DNA of 64,000 nt from Coriaria nepalensis (taxonomy: Eukaryota; Streptophyta; Magnoliopsida; Cucurbitales; Coriariaceae), in the NCBI GenBank assembly GCA_027186245.1, contig CP114492.1:4600501-4664500 (forward strand). The letters are read 5' to 3'. The translations under genes and the position numbers were made by a program. The notes under the pieces were generated by a model that did no database searches, was not told where the DNA came from, and saw only the letters and a program-made list of their open reading frames with translations. Of this stretch, positions 23,943 to 37,287 are shown in pieces (positions within the stretch are counted from its first letter, which is position 1; every line of letters starts with the position of its first letter).

Positions 23943-26900
23943 CTATAGATTTATCTAATCTTAAAGTCATTATGATGACTTTTTCAAAATTAATAACTCA
24001 TTTAAAAGCATTTGGAACGAATTCTATTTTCGCGCTTCAAACACGACTTTTATGCGTGACATGCAAATGATATTTTGAAGCTAAGAATGCATTATTTTCA
24101 TCTTAAAATCATTCCAATGACTCTTCCCAAGTTAATAACTCAGTTGAAACCAGTTCAAACTAATTCCATTTTGCCACTGCAAATACGACTTTCATGCATA
24201 ACTTGCAAATGACCTTTCGAAGGCAAGTAAGCATTTGTTTAATCTTCAAGTCATTCCAGTCACTCTATTTGAGTCAATAACTCGTTTGAAAGTATTCCGA
24301 ATGAATTCCACTTTCACCCTTGAAACATGGCTTTGGTGCATAACATGCAAATGATCTTTTGAAGCCAAGTATGCATTTGTTTAACCTTAAAATCATTCCA
24401 ATGACTCATTTCAAGTCAATAACCAATTTGAAACTAGTTCGAACAAATTCTATTTTCGCACTTGAAACACGACCTACATGAAAAACTTGCACTTGAGATT
24501 TTAAAGGAAAGTATGCGTTTGGTTAATCTTGAAGTCATTTCAATGACTCTATTCAAGTCAATAACTCATTTGAAAGCTTTTGGAACGAATTCTATTTTCG
24601 CATTTTAAACACGAATTTTAGTCATAACATGCAGATGATATTTTGAAGCTAAGTATGCATTTGTTTCATGTAAAAGTCATTCCAATGACTCTATTCAAGT
24701 CAATAACTCATTTGAAGCTAGTTCGGACAAATTCTATTTTCGCACTCCAAACACGACCGACATGCAGTACTTGCAATTCAGCTTTTAATAGAAAGTATGG
24801 ATTTATCTAATCTTAAAGTCATTATGATGACTTTTTCCAAATTAATAACTCATTTAAAAGCATTTGGAACGAATTCTATTTTCGCGCTTCAAACACGACT
24901 TTTATGCGTGACATGCAAATGATATTTTGAAGCTAAGAATGCATTATTTTCATCTTAAAATCATTCCAATGACTCTTCCTAAGTCAATAACTCAGTTGAA
25001 ACCAGTTCAAACTAATTCAATTTTGCCACTTCAAATACGACTTTCATGCATAACTTCCAAATGACCTTTCGAAGGCAAGTAAGCATTTGTTTAATCTTCA
25101 AGTCATTCCAGTAACCCTATTTGAGTCAATAACTTGTTTGAAAGTAGTCCGAATGAATTCTACTTTCACCCTTGAAACATGACTTTGGCGCATAACTTGC
25201 AAATGATCTTTTGAAGACAAGTATGTATTTGTTTAACCTTAAAATCATTCTAATGACTCATTTCAAGTCAATAACCAATTTGAAACTAGTTCGAACAAAT
25301 TCTATTTTCGCACTTGAAACACGACCTACATGAAAAACTTGCAATTGAGATTTTAAAGGAAAGTATGCGTTGGGTTAATCTTGAAGTCATTTTAATGACT
25401 CTATTCAAGTCAATAACTCATTCGAAAGCTTTTGGAACGAATTCTATTTTCGCATTTCAAACACGAATTTTATTCATAACATGCAGATGATATTTTGAAG
25501 CTAAGTATGCATTTGTTTCATGTAAAAGTCATTCCAATGACTCTATTCAAGTCAATAACTCATTTGAAGCTAGTTCGGACAAATTCTATTTTCGCACTTC
25601 AAACACGACCGACATGCAGTACTTGCAATTGAGCTTTTAATAGAAACTATAGATTTATCTAATCTTAAAGTCATTATGATGACTTTTTCAAAATTAATAA
25701 CTCATTTAAAAGCATTTGGAACGAATTCTATTTTCGCGCTTCAAACACGACTTTTATGCGTGACATGCAAATGATATTTTGAAGCTAAGAATGCATTATT
25801 TTCATCTTAAAATCATTCCAATGACTCTTCCCAAGTTAATAACTCAGTTGAAACCAGTTCAAACTAATTCCATTTTGCCACTGCAAATACGACTTTCATG
25901 CATAACTTGCAAATGACCTTTCGAAGGCAAGTAAGCATTTGTTTAATCTTCAAGTCATTCCAGTCACTCTATTTGAGTCAATAACTCGTTTGAAAGTATT
26001 CCGAATGAATTCCACTTTCACCCTTGAAACATGGCTTTGGTGCATAACATGCAAATGATCTTTTGAAGCCAAGTATGCATTTGTTTAACCTTAAAATCAT
26101 TCCAATGACTCATTTCAAGTCAATAACCAATTTGAAACTAGTTCGAACAAATTCTATTTTCGCACTTGAAACACGACCTACATGAAAAACTTGCACTTGA
26201 GATTTTAAAGGAAAGTATGCGTTTGGTTAATCTTGAAGTCATTTCAATGACTCTATTCAAGTCAATAACTCATTTGAAAGCTTTTGGAACGAATTCTATT
26301 TTCGCATTTTAAACACGAATTTTAGTCATAACATGCAGATGATATTTTGAAGCTAAGTATGCATTTGTTTCATGTAAAAGTCATTCCAATGACTCTATTC
26401 AAGTCAATAACTCATTTGAAGCTAGTTCGGACAAATTCTATTTTCGCACTCCAAACACGACCGACATGCAGTACTTGCAATTCAGCTTTTAATAGAAAGT
26501 ATGGATTTATCTAATCTTAAAGTCATTATGATGACTTTTTCCAAATTAATAACTCATTTAAAAGCATTTGGAACGAATTCTATTTTCGCGCTTCAAACAC
26601 GACTTTTATGCGTGACATGCAAATGATATTTTGAAGCTAAGAATGCATTATTTTCATCTTAAAATCATTCCAATGACTCTTCCTAAGTCAATAACTCAGT
26701 TGAAACCAGTTCAAACTAATTCAATTTTGCCACTTCAAATACGACTTTCATGCATAACTTCCAAATGACCTTTCGAAGGCAAGTAAGCATTTGTTTAATC
26801 TTCAAGTCATTCCAGTTACCCTATTTGAGTCAATAACTTGTTTGAAAGTAGTCCGAATGAATTCTACTTTCACCCTTGAAACATGACTTTGGTGCATAAC

Positions 26901-27350
26901 TTGCAAATGATCTTTTGAAGACAAGTATGTATTTGTTTAACCTTAAAATCATTCTAATGGCTCATTTCAAGTCAATAACCAATTTGAAACTAGTTCGAAC
27001 AAATTCTATTTTCGCACTTGAAACACGACCTACATGAAAAACTTGCAATTGAGATTTTAAAGGAAAGTATGCGTTTGGTTAATCTTGAAGTCATTTTAAT
27101 GACTCTATTCAAGTCAATAACTCATTCGAAAGCTTTTGGAACGAATTCTATTTTTGCATTTCAAACACGAATATTAGTCATAACATGCAGATGATAGTTT
27201 GAAGCTAAGTATGCATTTGTTTCATGTTAAAATCATTCCAATGACTCTTTCCAAGTCAATAACTCATTTGATGCTAGTTCGAACAAATTCTATTTTCGCA
27301 CTTCCAACACGACCGACATGCAATACTTGCAGTTGAGCTTTTAAAGAAAA
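23943..27350 (+). repeat. Four 852-bp copies forming two 1704-bp units
   Basis: U4 starts lie at 23943, 24795, 25647, 26499 and 27351, all 852 bp apart. Copies alternate: first and third share CTATAGATTTATC and GTATTCCGAATG; second and fourth share CACTCCAAACACG, CTTCCTAAG and AAGACAAGTATG. The real repeat is therefore a 12-monomer, 1704-bp unit present twice (about 23811-25514 and 25515-27218), nearly identical. Confidence 0.92.
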
Positions 27351-27492
27351 GTATGGATTTGTTTAATCTTAAAGTCATTCCAATGACTCTATTCAAGTCA
27401 ATAACTCATTTAAAAGCATTTGGAATGAATTCTATATTCGCGCTTCAAACACGACTTTTATGCCTGACATGCAAATGATATTTTGAAGCTAA
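27351..27492 (+). repeat. Hybrid T3/U4 monomer
   Basis: It begins as T3 (ATTTGTTTAATCTTAAAGTC, CTCTATTCAAG) and continues as U4 from ATTTAAAAGCATTTGG. The switch lies within AGTCAATAACTCATTT, which T3 and U4 nearly share. This is the expected product of unequal exchange between homologous positions of two monomer types. Confidence 0.87.
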
Positions 27493-29054
27493 GAATGCAT
27501 TATTTTCATCTTAAGATCATTCCAATGACTCTTCCCAAGTCAATAACTCAGTTGAAACCAGATCAAACGAATTCCATTTTGCCACTTCAAATATGACTTT
27601 CTTGCATAACTTCCAAATGACCTTTCGAAGGGAAGTAAGCATTTGTTTAATCTTCAAGTCATTCCAGTTACCCTATTTGAGTCAATAACTCGTTTGAAAG
27701 TACACAGAATGAATTCTACTTTCACCCTTGAAACATTACTTTGGTGCATAACTTGCAAATGATCTTTTGAAGCCAAGTATGCATTTGTTTAACCTTAAAA
27801 TCATTCCAGTGACTCATTTCAAGTCAATAACCAATTTGAAACTAGTTCGAACAAATTTTATTTTCGCACTTGAAACACGACGTACATGGAAAACTTGCCA
27901 TTGAGATTTTAAAGGAAAGTATGCGTTTGGTTAATCTTGAAGTCATTTTAATGACTCTATTCAAGTCAATAACTCATTTGAAAGCTTTTGGAACGAATTC
28001 TATTTTCGCATTTCAAACACGAATTTTATTCATAACATGCAGATGATATTTTGAAGCTAAGTATGCATTTGTTTCATTTTAAAATCATTCCAATGACTCT
28101 TTCCAAGTCAATAACTCATTTGAAGCTAGTTCGAACAAATTCTATTTTTGCACTTCAAACACGACCGACATGCAATACTTGCAATTGAGCTTTTAATAGA
28201 AAGTATGGATTTATCTAATCTTAAAGTCATTCCGATGACTTTTTCCAAATTAATAACTCATTTAAAAGCATTTGGAACGAACTCTATTTTCGCGCTTCAA
28301 ACACGACTTTTATGCATGACATGCAAATGATATTTTGAAGCTAAGAATGCATTATTTTCATCTTAAAATCATTCCAATGACTCTTCCCAAGCCAATAACT
28401 CAGTTGAAACCAGTTCAAACTAAGTCCATTTTGCCACTTCAAATACGACTTTCATGCATAACATGCAAATGACCTTTCGAAGGCAAGTAAGCATTTGTTT
28501 AATCTTCAAGTCATTCCAGTGACTCTATTTGAGTCAATAACTCGTTTGAAAGTAGTCCGAATGAATTGTACTTTCACCCTTGAAACATGACTTTGGTGCA
28601 TAACATGCAAATGATCTTTTGAAGCCAAGTATGCATTTGTTTAACCTTAAAATCATTCCAATGACTCATTTCAAGTCAATAACCAATTTGAAACTAGTTC
28701 GAACAAATTCTATTTTCGCACTTGAAACACGACCTACATGAAAAACTTGCAATTGAGATTTTAAAGGAAAGTATGCGTTTGGTTAATCTTGAAGTCATTT
28801 TAATGACTCTATTCAAGTCAATAACTCATTCGAAAGCTTTTGGAACGAATTCTATTTTTGCATTTCAAACACGAATTTTAGTCATAACATGCAGATGATA
28901 GTTTTAAGCTAAGTATGCATTTTTTTCATGTTAAAATCATTCCATTGACTCTTTCCAAGTCAATAACTCATTTGAAGCTAGTTCGGACAAATTCTATTTT
29001 CGCACTTCAAACACAACCGACATGCAATACTTGCAGTTGAGCTTTTAATGGAAA
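27351..29054 (+). repeat. Two 852-bp HOR copies, six monomers each
   Basis: U4-position starts lie at 27351 (the hybrid), 28203 and 29055. U5 alternates between CAAACGAATTCC and CAAACTAAGTCC, so these copies mix older and newer variants. Confidence 0.85.
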
Positions 29055-30475
29055 GTATGGATTTGTCTCATCTTAAAGTCATTCCGATGACTTATTTCCA
29101 AATTAATAACTCATTTAAAAGCATTTGGAATGAATTCTATATTCGCTCTTCAAACACGACTTTTATGCGTGACATGCAAATGATATTTTGAAGCTAAGAA
29201 TGCATTATTTTCATCTTAAGATCATTCCAATGACTCTTCCCAAGTCAATAACTCAGTTGAAACCAGATCAAACGAATTCCATTTTGCCACTTCAAATACG
29301 ACTTTCTTGCATAACTTCCAAATGACCTTTCGAAGGGAAGTAAGCATTTGTTTAATCTTCAAGTCATTCCAGTTACCCTATTTGAGTCAATAACTCGTTT
29401 GAAAGTAGTCAGAATGAATTCTACTTTCACCCTTGAAACATTACGTTGGTGCATAACTTGCAAATGATCTTTTAAAGCCAAGTATGCATTTGTTTAACCT
29501 TAAAATCATTCCAGTGACTCATTTCAAGTCAATAACCAATTTGAAACTAGTTCGAACAAATTCTATTTTCGCACTTGAAACACGACGTACATGAAAAACT
29601 TGCAATTGAGATTTTAAAGGAAAGTATGCGTTTGGTTAATCTTGAAGTCATTTTAATGACTCTATTCAAGTCAATAACTCATTTGAAAGCTTTTGGAACG
29701 AATTCTATTTTCGCATTTCAAACACGAATTTTATTCATAACATGCAGATGATATTTTGAAGCTAAGTATGCATTTGTTTCATTTTAAAATCATTCCAATG
29801 ACTCTTTCCAAGTCAATAACTCATTTGAAGCTAGTTCGAACAAATTCTATTTTCGCACTTCAAACACGACCGACATGCAATACTTGCAATTGAGCTTTTA
29901 AAGAAAAGTATGGATTTGTTTAATCTTAAAGTCATTTCAATGACTCTATTCAAGTCAATAACTCATTTGAAGCTAGTTCGGACAAATTCTATTTTCGCAC
30001 TTCAAACACAACCGACATGCAATACTTGCAATTGAGCTTTTAATGGAAAGTATGCGTTTGGTTAATCTTGAAGTCATTTTAATGACTCTATTCAAGTCAA
30101 TAACTCATTTGAAAGCTTTTGGAATGAATTCTATTTTCGCATTTCAAACACGAATTTTATTCATAACATGCAGATGATATTTTGAAGCTAAGTATGCATT
30201 TGTTTCATTTTAAAATCATTCCAATGACTCTTTCCAAGTCAATAACTCATTTGAAGCTAGTTCGAACAAATTCTATTTTTGCACTTCAAACACGACCGAC
30301 GTGCAATACTTGCAATTGAGCTTTTAAAGAAAAGTGCGGATTTGTTTAATCTTAAAGTCATTCCAATGACTCTATTCAAGTCAATAACTCATTTGAAGCT
30401 AGTTCGGACAAATTCTATTTTCGCACTTCAAACACAACCGACATGCAATACTTGCAATTGAGCTTTTAATGGAAA
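29055..30475 (+). repeat. 1421-bp HOR copy, ten monomers
   Basis: Backbone followed by six T-type units, so this is the first 4 + 3 x 2 copy. One extra base (GACTTATTTCC) explains 1421 rather than 1420. From about 29760 onward it matches the following copies closely. Confidence 0.86.
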
Positions 30476-31893
30476 GTATGGATTTGTCTCATCTTAAAGT
30501 CATTCCGATGACTTTTTCCAAATTAATAACTCATTTAAAAGCATTTGGAACGAATTCTATTTTCGCGCTTCAAACACGACTTTTATGCATGACATGCAAA
30601 TGATATTTTGAAGCTAAGAATGCATTATTTTCACCTTAAAATCATTCCAATGACTCTTCCCAAGTCAATAACTCAGTTGAAACCAGTTCAAACTAAATCA
30701 ATTTTGCCACTTCAAATACGAATTTCATGCATAACTTGCAAATGACCTTTCGAAGGCAAGTAAGCATTTCTTTAATCTTCAAGTCATTCCAGTGACTCTA
30801 TTTGAGTCAATAACTCGCTTGAAAGTAGTCCGAATGAATTGTACTTTCACCCTTGAAACATGACTTTGGTGCATATCATGCAAATGATCTTTTGAAGCCA
30901 AGTATGCATTTGTTTAACCTTAAGATCATTCTAATGACTCAATTCAAGTCAATAACCAATTTGAAATTAGTTCGAACAAAATCTATTTTCGCACTTGAAA
31001 CACGACCTACATGAAAAACTTGCAATTGAGATTTTAAAGGAAAGTATGCGTTTGGTTAATCTTGAAGTCATTTTAATGACTCTATTCGTCAATAACTCAT
31101 TTGAAAGCTTTTGGAACGAATTCTATTTTCGCATTTCAAACACGAATTTTATTCATAACATGCAGATGATATTTTGAAGCTAAGTATGCATTTGTTTCAT
31201 TTTAAAATCATTCCAATGACTCTTTCCAAGTCAATAACTCATTTGAAGCTAGTTCGAACAAATTCTATTTTCGCACTTCAAACACGACCGACATGCAATA
31301 CTTGCAATTGAGCTTTTAAAGAAAAGTATGGATTTGTTTAATCTTAAAGTCATTCCAATGACTCTATTCAAGTCAATAACTCATTTGAAGCTAGTTCGGA
31401 CAAATTCTATTTTCGCACTTCAAACACAACCGACATGCAATACTTGCAATTGAGCTTTTAATGGAAAGTATGCGTTTGGTTAATCTTCAAGTCATTTTAA
31501 TGACTCTATTCAAGTCAATAACTCATTTGAAAGCTTTTGGAATGAATTCTATTTTCGCATTTCAAACACGAATTTTATTCATAACATGCAGATGATATTT
31601 TGAAGCTAAGTATGCATTTGTTTCATTTTAAAATCATTCCAATGACTCTTTCCAAGTCAATAACTCATTTGAAGCTAGTTCGAACAAATTCTATTTTTGC
31701 ACTTCAAACACGACCGACGTGCAATACTTGCAATTGAGCTTTTAAAGAAAAGTGCGGATTTGTTTAATCTTAAAGTCATTCCAATGACTCTATTCAAGTC
31801 AATAACTCATTTGAAGCTAGTTCGGACAAATTCTATTTTCGCACTTCAAACACAACCGACATGCAATACTTGCAATTGAGCTTTTAATGGAAA
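30476..31893 (+). repeat. 1418-bp HOR copy, ten monomers
   Basis: U4, U5, U6, U7, then T1-T2-T3 twice. The first T1 lacks two bases (CTATTCGTCAATAAC), explaining 1418. The same 2-bp loss recurs 1418 bp later, so the copies share an ancestor. T3 at 31752 begins GTGCGGATTT. Confidence 0.9.
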
Positions 31894-33027
31894 GTATGGA
31901 TTTGTCTCATCTTAAAGTCATTCCGATGACTTTTTCCAAATTAATAACTCATTTAAAAGCATTTGGAACGAATTCTATTTTCGCGCTTCAAACACGACTT
32001 TTATGCATGACATGCAAATGATATTTTGAAGCTAAGAATGCATTATTTTCACCTTAAAATCATTCCAATGACTCTTCCCAAGTCAATAACTCAGTTGAAA
32101 CCAGTTCAAACTAAATCAATTTTGCCACTTCAAATACGAATTTCATGCATAACTTGCAAATGACCTTTCGAAGGCAAGTAAGCATTTCTTTAATCTTCAA
32201 GTCATTCCAGTGACTCTATTTGAGTCAATAACTCGCTTGAAAGTAGTCCGAATGAATTGTACTTTCACCCTTGAAACATGACTTTGGTGCATATCATGCA
32301 AATGATCTTTTGAAGCCAAGTATGCATTTGTTTAACCTTAAGATCATTCTAATGACTCAATTCAAGTCAATAACCAATTTGAAATTAGTTCGAACAAAAT
32401 CTATTTTCGCACTTGAAACACGACCTACATGAAAAACTTGCAATTGAGATTTTAAAGGAAAGTATGCGTTTGGTTAATCTTGAAGTCATTTTAATGACTC
32501 TATTCGTCAATAACTCATTTGAAAGCTTTTGGAACGAATTCTATTTTCGCATTTCAAACACGAATTTTATTCATAACATGCAGATGATATTTTGAAGCTA
32601 AGTATGCATTTGTTTCATTTTAAAATCATTCCAATGACTCTTTCCAAGTCAATAACTCATTTGAAGCTAGTTCGAACAAATTCTATTTTCGCACTTCAAA
32701 CACGACCGACATGCAATACTTGCAATTGAGCTTTTAAAGAAAAGTATGGATTTGTTTAATCTTAAAGTCATTCCAATGACTCTATTCAAGTCAATAACTC
32801 ATTTGAAGCTAGTTCGGACAAATTCTATTTTCGCACTTCAAACACAACCGACATGCAATACTTGCAATTGAGCTTTTAATGGAAAGTATGCGTTTGGTTA
32901 ATCTTCAAGTCATTTTAATGACTCTATTCAAGTCAATAACTCATTTGAAGCTAGTTCGGACAAATTCTATTTTCGCACTTCAAACACAACCGACATGCAA
33001 TACTTGCAATTGAGCTTTTAATGGAAA
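31894..33027 (+). repeat. 1134-bp HOR copy, eight monomers
   Basis: Backbone, then T1 (with the shared 2-bp loss), T2, T3 and a hybrid T1/T3 monomer at 32886-33027. It is the preceding 10-mer with its last cassette reduced to one fused monomer. Confidence 0.9.
32886..33027 (+). repeat. Hybrid T1/T3 monomer
   Basis: It starts as T1 (GTATGCGTTTGGTTAATC, AGTCATTTTAATGACT) and ends as T3 (GAAGCTAGTTCGGAC, ACAACCGACATGC). The switch lies in CAAGTCAATAACTCATTTGA, common to both. It removes exactly 284 bp (two monomers) from a T1-T2-T3 cassette and keeps the 142-bp register. A second copy is at 34022-34163. Confidence 0.9.
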
Positions 33028-34163
33028 GTATGGATTTGTCTCATCTTAAAGTCATTCCGATGACTTTTTCCAAATTAATAACTCATTTAAAAGCATTTGG
33101 AACGAAATCTATTTTCGCGCTTCAAACACGACTTTTATGCATGACATGCAAATGATATTTTGAAGCTAATAATGCATTATTTTCACCTTAAAATCATTCC
33201 AATGACTCTTCCCAAGTCAATAACTCAGTTGAAACCAGTTCAAACTAAATCCATTTTGCCACTTCAAATACGAATTTCATGCATAACTTGCAAATGACCT
33301 TTCGAAGGCAAGTAAGCATTTCTTTAATGTTCAAGTCATTCCAGTGACTCTATTTGAGTCAATAACTCGCTCGAAAGTAGTCCGAATGAATTGTACTCTC
33401 ACCCTTGAAACATGACTTTGGTGCCTATCATGCAAATGAGCTTTTGAAGCCAAGTATGCATTTGTTTAACCTTAAGATCATTCTAATGACTCATTTCAAG
33501 TCAATAACCAATTTAAAATTAGTTCGAACAAAATCTATTTTCGCACTTGAAAAACGACCTACATGAAAAACTTGCAATTGAGATTTTAAAAGAAAGTATG
33601 CTTTTGGTTAATCTTGAAGTCATTTTAATGACTCTATTCAAGTCAATAACTCATTTGAAAGCTTTTGGAACGAATTCTATTTTCGCATTTCAAACACGAA
33701 TTTTATTCATAACATGCAGATGATATTTTGAAGCTAAGTATGCATTTGTTTCATTTTAAAATCATTCCAATGACTCTTTCCAAGTCAATAACTCATTTGA
33801 AGCTAGTTCGAACAAATTCTATTTTCGCACTTCAAACACGACCGACATGCAATACTTGCAATTGAGCTTTTAAAGAAAAGTATGGATTTGTTTAATCTTA
33901 AAGTCATTCCAATGACTCTATTCAAGTCAATAACTCATTTGAAGCTAGTTCGGACAAATTGTATTTTCGCACTTCAAACACAACCGACATGCAATACTTG
34001 CAATTGAGCTTTTAATGGAAAGTATGCGTTTGGTTAATCTTCAAGTCATTTTAATGACTCTATTCAAGTCAATAACTCATTTGAAGCTAGTTCGGACAAA
34101 TTCTATTTTCGCACTTCAAACACAACCGACATGCAATACTTGCAATTGAGCTTTTAATGGAAA
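33028..34163 (+). repeat. 1136-bp HOR copy, eight monomers
   Basis: Same composition as the preceding copy, including the T1/T3 hybrid at 34022-34163, but without the 2-bp loss in T1. Private changes include GTGCCTATC in U6 and GAAAAACGACC in U7. Confidence 0.9.
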
Positions 34164-36151
34164 GTATGGATTTGTCTCATCTTAAAGTCATTCCGATGAC
34201 TTTTTCCAAATTAATAACTCATTTAAAAGCATTTGGAACGAATTCTATTTTCGCGCTTCAAACACGACTTTTATGCATGACATGCAAATGATATTTTGAA
34301 GCTAATAATGCATTATTTTCACCTTAAAATCATTCCAATGACTCTTCCCAAGTCAATAACTCAGTTGAAACCAGTTCAAACTAAATCCATTTTGCCACTT
34401 CAAATACGAATTTCATGCATAACTTGCAAATGACCTTTCGAAGGCAAGTAAGCATTTCTTTAATCTTCAAGTCATTCCAGTGACTCTATTTGAGTCAATA
34501 ACTCGCTTGAAAGTAGTCCGAATGAATTGTACTCTCACCCTTGAAACATGACTTTGGTGCATATCATGCAAATGATCTTTTGAAGCCCAGTATGCATTTG
34601 TTTAACCTTAAAATCATTCCAATGACTCATTTCAAGTCAATAACCAATTTGAAATTAGTTCGAACAAAATCTATTTTTGCACTTGAAACATGACCTACGT
34701 GAAAAACTTGCAATTGAGATTTTAAAGGAAAGTATGCGTTTGGTTAATGTTGAAGTCATTTTAATGACTCTATTCAAGTCAATAACTCATTTGAAAGCTT
34801 TTGGAACGAATTCTATTTTCGCATTTCAAACACGAATTTTATTCATAACATGCAGATGATATTTTGAAGCTAAGTATGCATTTGTTTCATTTTAAAATCA
34901 TTCCAATGACTCTTTCCAAGTCAATAACTCATTTGAAGCTAGTTCGAACAAATTCTATTTTTGCACTTCAAACATGACCGACGTGCAATACTTGCAATTG
35001 AGCTTTTAAAGAAAAGTACGGATTTGTTTAATCTTAACGTCATTCCAATGACTCTATTCAAGTCAATAACTCATTTGAAGCTAGTTCGGACAAATTCTAT
35101 TTTCGCACTTCAAACACAACCGACATGCAATACTTGCAATTGAGCTTTTAATGGAAAGTATGGATTTGTCTCATCTTAAAGTCATTCCGATGACTTTTTC
35201 CAAATTAATAACTCATTTAAAAGCATTTGGAACGAATTCTATTTTCGCGCTTCAAACACGACTTTTATGCATGACATGCAAATGATATTTTGAAGCTAAT
35301 AATGCATTATTTTCACCTTAAAATCATTCCAATGACTCTTCCCAAGTCAATAACTCAGTTGAAACCAGTTCAAACTAAATCCATTTTGCCACTTCAAATA
35401 CGAATTTCATGCATAACTTGCAAATGACCTTTCGAAGGCAAGTAAGCATTTCTTTAATGTTCAAGTCATTCCAGTGACTCTATTTGAGTCAATAACTCGC
35501 TTGAAAGTAGTCCGAATGAATTGTACTCTCACCCTTGAAACATGACTTTGGTGCATATCATGCAAATGATCTTTTGAAGCCCAGTATGCATTTGTTTAAC
35601 CTTAAAATCATTCCAATGACTCATTTCAAGTCAATAACCAATTTGAAATTAGTTCGAACAAAATCTATTTTTGCACTTGAAACATGACCTACGTGAAAAA
35701 CTTGCAATTGAGATTTTAAAGGAAAGTATGCGTTTGGTTAATGTTGAAGTCATTTTAATGACTCTATTCAAGTCAATAACTCATTTGAAAGCTTTTGGAA
35801 CGAATTCTATTTTCGCATTTCAAACACGAATTTTATTCATAACATGCAGATGATATTTTCAAGCTAAGTATGCATTTGTTTCATTTTAAAATCATTCCAA
35901 TGACTCTTTCCAAGTCAATAACTCATTTGAAGCTAGTTCGAACAAATTCTATTTTTGCACTTCAAACATGACCGACGTGCAATACTTGCAATTGAGCTTT
36001 TAAAGAAAAGTACGGATTTGTTTAATCTTAACGTCATTCCAATGACTCTATTCAAGTCAATAACTCATTTGAAGCTAGTTCGGACAAATTCTATTTTCGC
36101 ACTTCAAACACAACCGACATGCAATACTTGCAATTGAGCTTTTAATGGAAA
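34164..36151 (+). repeat. Two near-identical 994-bp HOR copies
   Basis: Copies start at 34164 and 35158. They share private words such as GAAGCCCAGTATGC, AAACATGACCTACGTG and AAACATGACCGACGTGC. Visible differences include TTTAATCTTC against TTTAATGTTC in U6 and TTTTGAAGC against TTTTCAAGC in T1. Each is a simple U4-U5-U6-U7-T1-T2-T3 heptamer. Confidence 0.93.
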
Positions 36152-37145
36152 GTATGGATTTGTCTCATCTTAAAGTCATTCCGATGACTTTTTCCAAATT
36201 AATAACTCATTTAAAAGCATTTGGAACGAATTCTATTTTCGCGCTTCAAACACGACTTTTATGCATGACATGCAAATGATATTTTGAAGCTAATAATGCA
36301 TTATTTTCACCTTAAAATCATTCCAATGACTCTTCCCAAGTCAATAACTCAGTTGAAACCAGTTCAAACTAAATCCATTTTGCCACTTCAAATACGAATT
36401 TCATGCATAACTTGCAAATGACCTTTCGAAGGCAAGTAAGCATTTCTTTAATGTTCAAGTCATTCCAGTGACTCTATTTGAGTCAATAACTCGCTTGAAA
36501 GTAGTCCGAATGAATTGTACTTTCACCCTTGAAACATGACTTTGGTGCATATCATGCAAATGATCTTTTGAAGCCAAGTATGCATTTGTTTAACCTTAAG
36601 ATCATTCTAATGACTCATTTCAACTCAATAACCAATTTGAAATTAGTTCGAACAAAATCTATTTTCGCATTTGAAAAACGACCTACATGAAAAACTTGCA
36701 ATTGAGATTTTAAAAGAAAGTATGCTTTTGGTTAATCTTGAAGTCATTTTAATGACTCTATTCAAGTCAATAACTCATTTGAAAGCTTTTGGAACGAATT
36801 CTATTTTCGCATTTCAAACACGAATTTTATTCATAACATGCAGATGATATTTTCAAGCTAAGTATGCATTTGTTTCATTTTAAAATCATTCCAATGACTC
36901 TTTCCAAGTCAATAACTCATTTGAAGCTAGTTCGAACAAATTCTATTTTCGCACTTCAAACACGACCGACATGCAATACTTGCAATTGAGCTTTTAAAGA
37001 AAAGTACGGATTTGTTTAATCTTAAAGTCATTCCAATGACTCTATTCAAGTCAATAACTCATTTGAAGCTAGTTCGGACAAATTCTATTTTCGCACTTCA
37101 AACACAATCGACATGCAATACTTGCAATTGAGCTTTTAATGGAAA
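36152..37145 (+). repeat. 994-bp HOR copy
   Basis: Heptamer in reference order. It shares TTTTCAAGC at the T1 end with the copy before it, and GAAAAACGACC in U7 with the copy at 33028, so it combines variants of both. Confidence 0.91.
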
Positions 37146-37287
37146 GTATGCGTTTGGTTAATCTTGAAGTCATTTTAATGACTCTATTCAAGTCAATAAC
37201 TCATTTGAAAGCTTTTGGAACGAATTCTATTTTCGCGCTTCAAACACGACTTTTATGCATGATATGCAAATGATATTTTGAAGCGAA
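37146..37287 (+). repeat. Hybrid T1/U4 monomer (first)
   Basis: T1 at the start (GTATGCGTTTGGTTAATC, GAAAGCTTTTGG), U4 from TTTTCGCGCTTC on. The exchange lies in the shared tract TTGGAACGAATTC to TTTTCGC. An equivalent hybrid with a different start (GTAAGCGTTT) occurs at 61627. Confidence 0.9.
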
